Shown: piece after piece, positions 7,528 through 13,038 of the stretch | Position numbering within the stretch: position 1 is the first letter of the stretch | How the letters are laid out: every line of letters begins with the position of its first letter | DNA from: DATNNN01 sp035601815 | Lineage (GTDB): Bacteria > Pseudomonadota > Alphaproteobacteria > Rhizobiales > Xanthobacteraceae | Direction: 5' to 3' | DNA: 16,604 nt | NCBI GenBank assembly: GCA_035601815.1 | Contig: DATNNN010000186.1 | Location: 1-16,604 of the forward strand | Translations under genes and position numbers: made by a program | Notes under the pieces: model-generated | Seen by the model: the letters and a program-made list of their open reading frames with translations, nothing else | Databases searched by the model: none | What the model was told of the DNA's origin: nothing

Positions 7528-7716
7528 ATGGCAAGAAGATATTCGCGAAGCGCGTCGAAGGACGTCGAGCGCGCGATGCACAAGCGCAAGCGCGGCAAGC
7601 TGAAAAGCGGCGGCAGCGGCAAGACGGTGAAAAGCCGCAAGCAGGCGATCGCCATCGGCCTTTCCGAAGCTCGCCAGAAGGGGAAGAAAGTGCCGAAGCG
7701 GCGGAAGCGCCGCTAG
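7528..7716 (+). CDS. Small highly basic DUF6496-type protein
   Basis: A 62-residue protein made largely of Lys, Arg, Ser and Gly, ending KVPKRRKRR. The segment GKTVKSRKQAIAIGLSEARQKGKK is the signature I know from DUF6496 proteins, which are common in Rhizobiales and other bacteria and have no defined function. The composition suggests nucleic-acid binding in the manner of histone-H1-like proteins, but this is inference. GAGAGGAA precedes the ATG as Shine-Dalgarno. The EcfG-type promoter just upstream suggests expression in general stress or stationary phase. The stop codon TAG (7714-7716) touches the stop codon of the convergent MATE gene with no base between. Confidence 0.85.
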   Translation: MARRYSRSASKDVERAMHKRKRGKLKSGGSGKTVKSRKQAIAIGLSEARQKGKKVPKRRKRR

Positions 7717-9090
7717 CTACGCGCGGCGGGCGCTGCCCCAAGGCGTGACGGCGATCGCGGCCGCGGTGGCGAGGCCGTATGCCGCCATGGACAGCCCGAC
7801 GAGAGCGAACAGTGTCCATACCGGCTCCCCGGCCTGCGTCAGCCACCAGCCGCCGATGGCCACCACGGCGAGGCGCAGCGTCGAGGCAAGCACCGGTCCC
7901 AGCACTTTGCCCGCGCCTTGCGAGGCGAAATAGAGCGTCATGCCGAAGCCGAAGAAGGCGAAGGCCGGCCCCGCCAGGCGGAAATAGGACCGCGCCGCGC
8001 CGAGCACGGCCGCATCCTTAGTGAACAGCGCCGCCCACAGATCCGGCGCGACGGTGACGGTGAGTCCGACGAGGCCGAGGATCACCGCCGACAGCGCCCC
8101 TCCGGTCCACGCCACGCGGCGGGCGCGCTTCACGTTGCCGGCGCCGATCGCCATGCCGACCATGGGCACGGTGGCGGTGCCGACGCCGAAGGCGACCGGG
8201 ATCAGCAGGAACTCGAGCCGCGCGCCGATGCCGTAGCCGGCGAGCGCCTCCACCCCGAAGCGCGCCACGAGGCCGGTGAAGATCAAGACCGTCAGAATCG
8301 ACTGCACCGGCGACAGGCACGCCAGCGCGCCCACCTTCAGAATGTCGGCGAACATCTCGCCGTGGAAGCGGACGCCCTTCCAGGCGAGCGAGAGCCGGCC
8401 GCGGCCGCTCGTCAGGTACCAGGCGAGGAAGACGGTCGCGAGCGTGGTGGCGACGAGCTGGCCGAGCGCCACGCCCGGCATGCCGAGCCGCGGCACCGGG
8501 CCGAGGCCGAGCCCGAAGCTGCCGCCGACGACGATCTGCAGCGCCGAGGCCACAAACATGGTGACCGCCGGCACCTTCATGTTGCCGGTGCCGCGCAGCA
8601 CCGACATCAGCGTGTTGGAAAGCCAGATCATCACCGCGCCGGCGAAGACGAAGTTGGAGTAGCGGATCGCTTCCCCGAGCACCTGGCCGCCGCCGCCGAG
8701 CAGGCGATAGAGCGCCGGGCCGAGGACGATAAAGAAGAGGGAATAGAGAATGCCGGCGACCGCGCCGATCACCGCCGCGTGCAGCGCCAGCGCCCGGGCC
8801 CGCCCGATGTCGCCGGCGCCGAGCGCGCGGCTCACGGCGGACGACACGCCGCCGCCCATGGCGCCCGCCGACATCATCTGCGTCAGCATGATGAAGGGGA
8901 ACACCAGCGCCATGGCAGCGAGCGGCGCGGTGCCGAGGATGCCGATATAAGAAGTCTCGGCGATGCCCACCGCCACCATGGTCGCCATGGCGAGCACGTT
9001 CGGCAGCGCGAGCCGCACCATGGTTCCGAGGATCGGCCCGCGCAACAGCGGATCGACGGCGACGGGCGGAAACGGCGCGGGCGCGTTCAT
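7717..9090 (-). CDS. MATE family multidrug efflux transporter
   Basis: A 457-residue inner-membrane antiporter of the MATE/NorM type with about 12 hydrophobic segments in two similar halves. It opens with LLRGPILGTMVRLALPNVLAM, and the stretch PFIMLTQMMSAGAMGGGVSS followed by RALGAGDIGRARAL is typical of the first MatE domain. FLLIPVAFGVGTATVPMVG followed by AIGAGNVKRARR is the matching part of the second. Such proteins expel cationic drugs or metabolites using Na+ or H+. The start ATG overlaps the stop of the thioesterase gene as ATGA (9087-9090), so translation is probably coupled. Gene order MarR, thioesterase, MATE suggests that the exported compound or a relative is the MarR ligand. The substrate is not predictable. 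Confidence 0.92.
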   Translation of the reverse strand: MNAPAPFPPVAVDPLLRGPILGTMVRLALPNVLAMATMVAVGIAETSYIGILGTAPLAAMALVFPFIMLTQMMSAGAMGGGVSSAVSRALGAGDIGRARALALHAAVIGAVAGILYSLFFIVLGPALYRLLGGGGQVLGEAIRYSNFVFAGAVMIWLSNTLMSVLRGTGNMKVPAVTMFVASALQIVVGGSFGLGLGPVPRLGMPGVALGQLVATTLATVFLAWYLTSGRGRLSLAWKGVRFHGEMFADILKVGALACLSPVQSILTVLIFTGLVARFGVEALAGYGIGARLEFLLIPVAFGVGTATVPMVGMAIGAGNVKRARRVAWTGGALSAVILGLVGLTVTVAPDLWAALFTKDAAVLGAARSYFRLAGPAFAFFGFGMTLYFASQGAGKVLGPVLASTLRLAVVAIGGWWLTQAGEPVWTLFALVGLSMAAYGLATAAAIAVTPWGSARRA

Positions 9091-9596
9091 TTGGCGCCGG
9101 GCAGGTTCATGATGGCGCAGGTCTCGGTGCCGTGCGCGATGAGCGTGCCGGCCTTGTCCCACACCCGGCCCTCGGAGGTGGCGATGCGGGAGCCCACGTG
9201 GATGATCTTGCCTTCGCAGCGAAGCACGCCGGTCTTGTCGAACACTGGGCGCACGAAGCTCACGTTCATGTCCACGGTGGTGTAGACCTGCCCCGCCTTG
9301 AGCACGGTGTGCACCGCGCAGCCCATGGCGGAATCGATGAGCGTCGAGATCCAGCCGCCGTGCACGGTGCCGAGCGGATTGTAGAAGCGGAGCGACGGCC
9401 TGCCCTCGAACACGGCACGGCCCTCCTCCACCTCGCTGATCCAGATGCCGGAGGCTTCCGCGAACGGCGGCGCCGGGAGCGAGCGGTCCACGAGCTTCTG
9501 CAGAAATTCCAGTCCCGTCATGCCGAACACGGTCTCGCGCGGCACGAGGCCGTAGGTGAAGCCGATCGGTGCCGCTTGTGCCATTGCCGCCGTCAT
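9087..9596 (-). CDS. PaaI-type hotdog-fold acyl-CoA thioesterase
   Basis: A 169-residue hotdog thioesterase that would hydrolyse an acyl-CoA or aryl-CoA in the cytoplasm. Its active-site region reads NPLGTVHGGWISTLIDSAMG, with Asn73, the HGG turn at 79-81 and Asp88 in the positions used by PaaI and YdiI-like enzymes. About 45 N-terminal residues precede the core, which is longer than minimal PaaI. ATG at 9596 was chosen for the GGAGG sequence 5 nt before it; a second in-frame ATG four codons on (9584) is also possible. It lies 14 nt after the marR stop and overlaps the MATE start by 4 nt, so it is the middle gene of a three-gene operon. Confidence 0.9.
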   Translation of the reverse strand: MTAAMAQAAPIGFTYGLVPRETVFGMTGLEFLQKLVDRSLPAPPFAEASGIWISEVEEGRAVFEGRPSLRFYNPLGTVHGGWISTLIDSAMGCAVHTVLKAGQVYTTVDMNVSFVRPVFDKTGVLRCEGKIIHVGSRIATSEGRVWDKAGTLIAHGTETCAIMNLPGAK

Positions 9597-9610
9597 TGCC
9601 GCCTCCAACG

Positions 9611-10057
9611 TTATTTCGAAAGCCGCTCCAGCGCGCCTTCCAGCGCCTTGTGCAGAATGCCGACGTCGGCGTTGCCGAGCACCTCTTCCATGTGACGCTG
9701 CGCCTTGGCCCACGCCGTGCGCGCGGCGCGGAACGTGTCGCGGCCTGCCGCCGTGAGATGCAGCGCGCGGGAGCGCCGGTCATGGGGATCGGTGCGGAAC
9801 ACCACGAGGCCCTTCTTTTCCAACGGCCTGAGGTTCCGCGTCAGCGTCGTCGGATCCATGACGAGCTTCTCGGCGAGCGCGCCCACGCTGATAGCGGGAA
9901 GCGCGCGCAGGTGCGCCAACAGCCCGAACTGGGTGATGGTGAGCCCATGCGGCTCCACGTAGCTGTCGTAGATCTGCGACACCCGCCGCGCCGTCTTGCG
10001 CAGGCGGAGACACGTGCAGCCGAAGGAGATGGGGGGGAGCGCTTCCTGGGTGGCCAT
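9611..10057 (-). CDS. MarR family transcriptional regulator
   Basis: A 148-residue winged-helix repressor. The recognition region is LTITQFGLLAHLRALPAISVG followed by ALAEKLVMDPTTLTRNLRPLE, and the wing is DPHDRRSRALHLTAAG, both typical of MarR dimers. The N-terminus carries a CxC pair, Cys14 and Cys16, in FGCTCLRLRK, which could serve redox sensing or be structural. It is first in the operon with the thioesterase and MATE genes and probably controls all three, as well as itself, through the palindrome 10 bp upstream. The Shine-Dalgarno before ATG 10057 is poor: the nearest AGG is 12 nt or more away. The message may have weak or leaderless initiation. Ligand unknown. Confidence 0.92.
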   Translation of the reverse strand: MATQEALPPISFGCTCLRLRKTARRVSQIYDSYVEPHGLTITQFGLLAHLRALPAISVGALAEKLVMDPTTLTRNLRPLEKKGLVVFRTDPHDRRSRALHLTAAGRDTFRAARTAWAKAQRHMEEVLGNADVGILHKALEGALERLSK

Positions 10058-10067
10058 AATGGCGAGA

Positions 10068-10087
10068 TTACCTGCATATGCAGGTAA
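10068..10087. promoter_or_regulatory. Perfect 20-bp palindrome, probable MarR operator
   Basis: TTACCTGCATATGCAGGTAA equals its own reverse complement over all 20 bases. It ends 10 bp upstream of the marR start codon. Size, symmetry and place fit a MarR-family operator for autorepression. On the minus strand TTGATT (10087-10092) could be a -35 element with the palindrome filling the spacer, so binding would block RNA polymerase; the matching -10 is weak. Confidence 0.75.
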
Positions 10088-10148
10088 ATCAACAGCGCCG
10101 AGCGCGGCCCAGCCATGCCGGCGGCGCCGAGCTGAGCCTTTTGCGGAC

Positions 10149-10763
10149 TCACATCGGCGGTGTAAGGCCGCCGAGGCCGACGTTGACGCGGGCCGCGCTC
10201 AGCGTCTCGTCCGGCTGCTTGGTGGCGGCCCCGATGAAAATCTTGGCGCCGGGCTTAAGCTCGCTCTTTTCCGCCGGCACGAAGGTGACGATCGGCGCCT
10301 CGGGCGGCACGATCACCGTCTTCTCGCCGTCCTTGTATTTCAGCGTCAGCGTAGCGCCGTCGACGCGGGTCACGATGTTGGCCACCGTCGCGTTGGTCAT
10401 GGTGCTTTGCGGCACAAGATCCCAGGGACGGAACCCTTCGCCGAAGCCGCGCAGGGCTTCAGGGAAGATCAAGACCTCGATCGCGCGCTGCGTGCCGTCT
10501 GGCTGCGGCAGCGCGGCCGTGCCCACATAGCTTCCCGGCTTGATGTCAGCGAGCGTCGCCGCCACCACACCGGTGACGCCATAATTGTCCGCAAGCTTGA
10601 TGGTGACGCTTGGTCCCTCGCGGGTCTTGACGACCAGCGTCTGCGCCTCGACGCGCTCGACCGTGCCGCGCACGCGAATGACTTGCTGGGCGGAAGCGGC
10701 GGTGGCGAGGATCAGCGTGAAGGCAGCGGCGGCGAGCGAACGCCGGATCATTTGGCGGTGCAT
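10149..10763 (-). CDS. Secreted hypothetical protein with two OB-like (DUF5666-like) halves
   Basis: A 204-residue protein with a clear Sec signal peptide: positive start MHRQMIRR, hydrophobic LAAAAFTLILATA, cut after ASA at residue 25. The mature part has two similar halves. The first runs RVRGTVERVEAQTLVVKTRE ... LADIKPGSYVGTAALPQPDG. The second runs VANIVTRVDGATLTLKYKDG ... ELKPGAKIFIGAATKQPDG-like. This pattern of short beta strands followed by (L/I)KPG and a glycine-rich turn resembles DUF5666-type OB-fold domains, a family without known function. I do not recognise a named protein. ATG at 10763 follows GGGAGGA. The upstream gene on the same strand, ferredoxin reductase, ends 120 nt away, so its own promoter is likely. 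Confidence 0.8.
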   Translation of the reverse strand: MHRQMIRRSLAAAAFTLILATAASAQQVIRVRGTVERVEAQTLVVKTREGPSVTIKLADNYGVTGVVAATLADIKPGSYVGTAALPQPDGTQRAIEVLIFPEALRGFGEGFRPWDLVPQSTMTNATVANIVTRVDGATLTLKYKDGEKTVIVPPEAPIVTFVPAEKSELKPGAKIFIGAATKQPDETLSAARVNVGLGGLTPPM

Positions 10764-10883
10764 GGTTTCCTCCCAGGCGCGGGTTTTTTTGGAAGAAAGA
10801 AGCATCTGCCGCCCGCGCTGCAGTGCTGCCGTACCTGTGCCTAGAAAACCGAAGGCTGGCAAATATTCCAGGCTTGCGCCGGA

Positions 10884-11918
10884 TTACGACACCCCGAGCT
10901 TCTTATGAATGCTCGACGAGGTGGTGGTGTACTGGAACACGATCTTCTTGTCGGGATAGACGATCTTCGACGCCGCCTGGCTCATCAGCGCAGCCTCGTG
11001 GAAGCCCGACAAGATCAGCTTCAGCTTGCCCGGATAGTGGTTGATATCGCCGATGGCGAATATGCCGGGCGCGCTGGTCGCGAACGTCACGGTGTCGACC
11101 TCGATCCGCTCCTCGTAGAGGTTGAGGCCCCAGTTCGCCACCGGCCCGAGCTTCATGGTGAGCCCGAAGAACGGCAGCAGCGCGTCGGCCTCGATCGGAA
11201 ATGTCGAGTTGTCGTCGCGCTTGGCGATCACCCGCGCGAGCTTGCCGCCCTCGCCTTCCAGCGCGTGCAATTGCCCGAGCGAGAACTCCATCTTCCCCTC
11301 GTTCACCAGCGCCTTCATGCGGTTCACGCCGTCGGGGGCGGCGCGGAACTGGTCGCGGCGGTGGAGCAGCGTCACGCGTTTCGCCACCGGCACGAGGTTG
11401 TGCACCCAGTCGAGCGCGGAATCGCCGCCGCCGGCGATCACCACGCTCTTGCCGCGGAAGGCCTCGATCTTGCGCACCGAGTAGAAGACGGAAGAGCCCT
11501 CGTAGCCCTCGATGCCCGCGAGCGGCGGCCGCTTGGGCTCGAACGAGCCGCCGCCGGCCGCGATCACCACCACCTTGGCGTCGATCACGCTGCCGGCGTC
11601 GGTGGTCAGCCGAAAACCGCCGTTCGCCCGGGCTAAGCCGTCGACCCGCTCGCCCAAATGGAAGTGCGGCGCGAACGGCTTGATCTGCTCCATGAGCTTG
11701 CCGATGAGATCCTGCGCGGAGATCGTCGGCCACGCCGGGATGTCGTAGATCGGCTTCTCCGGATAGAGCTCGGCGCACTGGCCGCCCACCTTGTCCTGGA
11801 TGTCGACGAGGTGGCACTTGATGTCGAGGAGGCCGAGCTCGAACACGGCGAACAGCCCGACGGGGCCGGCGCCGATGATGATGGCGTCGGTCGCGATCGG
11901 CGCGTTCGGCTCGCTCAT
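10884..11918 (-). CDS. Ferredoxin-NADP+ reductase, thioredoxin-reductase-like type
   Basis: A 344-residue flavoprotein that moves electrons between NADPH and ferredoxin. FAD binding is shown by GAGPVGLF (residues 16-23) and GIFAIGDINHYPGK (285-298). NADPH binding is shown by GGGDSALDW (163-171) and by HRRDQFRA (186-193), whose arginines fit the 2'-phosphate. The redox CxxC of thioredoxin reductase is absent, which separates this group (Rhodopseudomonas, Bradyrhizobium and Bacillus YumC-like FNR) from true thioredoxin reductases. The C-terminal tail with IHKKLGV is typical of the family. The start lies 4 nt after the stop of the ferredoxin gene, so the two are co-transcribed and the ferredoxin is the natural candidate partner. 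Confidence 0.93.
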   Translation of the reverse strand: MSEPNAPIATDAIIIGAGPVGLFAVFELGLLDIKCHLVDIQDKVGGQCAELYPEKPIYDIPAWPTISAQDLIGKLMEQIKPFAPHFHLGERVDGLARANGGFRLTTDAGSVIDAKVVVIAAGGGSFEPKRPPLAGIEGYEGSSVFYSVRKIEAFRGKSVVIAGGGDSALDWVHNLVPVAKRVTLLHRRDQFRAAPDGVNRMKALVNEGKMEFSLGQLHALEGEGGKLARVIAKRDDNSTFPIEADALLPFFGLTMKLGPVANWGLNLYEERIEVDTVTFATSAPGIFAIGDINHYPGKLKLILSGFHEAALMSQAASKIVYPDKKIVFQYTTTSSSIHKKLGVS

Positions 11919-11922
11919 ATTG

Positions 11923-12246
11923 CTAGCGTCCCTGGTAGCCCGGCGTGCGCACGATGAGGCCGTCGAGCGCGTCGGTCACCTTGATCTGGCACGACAGCCG
12001 CGAGTTCGGCTTCACCTCGAAGGCGAAATCTAGCATGTCCTCTTCCATCGGCGAGGGCGGCTCGATCTTCGCCGCGAACGCCTCGTCCACATAGACATGG
12101 CAGGTGGCGCACGAGCAGGCGCCGCCGCACTCCGCCACGATGCCGGGCACGTCGTTCTTCAGCGCCGTCTCCATCACGGTCGCGCCGATTTCCGCCTCGA
12201 CGGTGCGCGCGGTGCCGTCGGGCTCGATATAGGTGATCTTGGGCAT
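11923..12246 (-). CDS. [2Fe-2S] ferredoxin, adrenodoxin/putidaredoxin type
   Basis: A 107-residue soluble electron carrier. The cluster ligands are Cys40, Cys46, Cys49 and Cys86 in the spacing C-x5-C-x2-C-x36-C, characteristic of vertebrate-type ferredoxins. An extra Cys44 sits inside AECGGACSCATCHVYVDE. The acidic patch EEDMLDFA near 68-75 corresponds to the partner-docking helix of adrenodoxin. Homologues serve cytochrome P450s, iron-sulfur assembly or, in phototrophs, other oxidoreductases. No P450 is nearby, but the gene directly precedes a ferredoxin-NADP+ reductase, forming a minimal two-gene electron-transfer module. The C-terminus ends VRTPGYQGR, close to the TPGYQ ending seen in many relatives. 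Confidence 0.93.
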   Translation of the reverse strand: MPKITYIEPDGTARTVEAEIGATVMETALKNDVPGIVAECGGACSCATCHVYVDEAFAAKIEPPSPMEEDMLDFAFEVKPNSRLSCQIKVTDALDGLIVRTPGYQGR

Positions 12247-12314
12247 TGAACCTGGGAATCTGCTGGCTGGGCCGGTCCTAATATAGGAACGATCCGGCCG
12301 CGGCTAGGCCGCGA

Positions 12315-12674
12315 TCAGCGCAGGATATCGGCGAGCGCGAGGCGGGCTTCCGCCACGCGCGCGTTGAGGTGCGCGAGCCCGGCGTTGGCGGTGTTGGCGT
12401 CGGCCGCGAACTCGATCTCCTCCGCCGCGCGCGCCACGTCGAAGGCGCCGACCGCCCGCGCCGCACCCTTGAGCCGGTGCGCCACCTCGCGCTGCTCGAC
12501 GCGGCCCGTGGCGGAGGCGATCGCGTCGACCAGCGAGTTCGCCTGCGCCCCGAACAGCATGAGCAGCTCGCGCGCGAGCTTGCGATCGCCGAAGGTGACC
12601 CGGTCGAGGAACTGGGTGTCGAACGGGCGCGACTTTACGTCCGCGTCCGCAGGCCGGGAAATGCTACTCGCCAT
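12315..12674 (-). CDS. Single-domain histidine phosphotransfer (Hpt) protein
   Basis: A 119-residue protein consisting essentially of one Hpt four-helix domain. The phosphorylatable histidine is His66 in REVAHRLKGAARAVGA, matching the HxLKGxA signature. It would relay phosphate between a hybrid kinase and a response regulator, but no kinase or regulator lies in the window. ATG at 12674 was chosen because GGAG lies 6 nt upstream. An upstream in-frame ATG at 12830 would add about 52 residues of low-complexity sequence with no family resemblance. The gene is divergent from the large polar-growth-ring-like gene across a 364-nt region. Confidence 0.85.
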   Translation of the reverse strand: MASSISRPADADVKSRPFDTQFLDRVTFGDRKLARELLMLFGAQANSLVDAIASATGRVEQREVAHRLKGAARAVGAFDVARAAEEIEFAADANTANAGLAHLNARVAEARLALADILR

Positions 12675-12691
12675 CGGGAGCTCCAAATCGA

Positions 12692-12717
12692 CGCCGGCCT
12701 GGATTGTGAGGCCGGCG
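12692..12717 (-). promoter_or_regulatory. 9-bp inverted repeat in the probable Hpt 5' leader
   Basis: CGCCGGCCT (12692-12700) and AGGCCGGCG (12709-12717) pair perfectly around an 8-nt loop. On the minus strand the hairpin ends only 7 nt before the GGAG (12681-12684) that serves the Hpt start. It might affect translation or transcription, or be a chance GC-rich palindrome. Confidence 0.4.
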
Positions 12718-12843
12718 AGTAAAAGGATTGTGCAAGGGGCATGACCGGAGGCGGCCCCCGACCCCCCGGACGGGGCTATTCGCATTCCACCGCATTCCCG
12801 CCAAGGGCCTTGTTTCGCCTTGAATCTCATGGTGAATGAACCG

Positions 12844-12858
12844 TTAACGATGTTTTGA
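12844..12858 (+). promoter_or_regulatory. CtrA-like site TTAA-N7-TTGA (tentative)
   Basis: TTAACGATGTTTTGA matches the CtrA consensus TTAA-N7-TTAA with one mismatch. It is about 180 bp upstream of a gene expected to be cell-cycle related, with a GANTC site 18 bp further upstream. A single imperfect match is weak evidence. Confidence 0.3.
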
Positions 12859-13038
12859 AGCCTTTAGCTTTCGGCGTTTTCCGGGGTGCCGGTCCGGTCT
12901 AGGATAGCGCCGTGGTGGGCTGACACATTTCCAATCGGGGCGACGGCTCCGGCAGCGCCAGGACCACGACAACGGGGCCGCGATCCCAGCTGGGCGTGCA
13001 CGCCCGGTTGAGGCGAGTGGAGAAGAGGCAAGCGTGAA

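Larger units (their letters stand above)
12675..13038. other. Divergent intergenic region between Hpt and coiled-coil giant gene
   Basis: There is no convincing gene in these 364 nt. The region holds a 9-bp GC-rich hairpin next to the Hpt ribosome binding site, one GAATC site (12822-12826, a CcrM-type GANTC methylation site), a CtrA-like TTAA-N7-TTGA at 12844-12858, and presumably promoters for both genes. TAGGAT at 12900-12905 could be a -10 element on the plus strand but lacks a good -35. The Shine-Dalgarno AGAGG for the right-hand gene is at 13024-13028. Confidence 0.6.

Noticed and set aside
5501..7846. A 781-codon minus-strand open frame opposite the molybdopterin subunit
   Set aside because: The plus frame has the Tat signal and cofactor and catalytic motifs. 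The antisense product shows no recognisable domain.
7717..9783. A longer reading of the MATE gene that would extend it upstream to 688 residues, as a possible fusion protein
   Set aside because: The extra part lies in a wrong frame of the thioesterase and marR genes. The conserved MATE N-terminus and the ATGA overlap fix the start at 9090.
12296..12312. Small GC hairpin (CGCGGC-TAG-GCCGCG) between the Hpt and ferredoxin genes as a terminator
   Set aside because: The stem is only 6 bp with a 3-nt loop, and there is no U-tract on either strand. It is as likely to be chance in GC-rich sequence.
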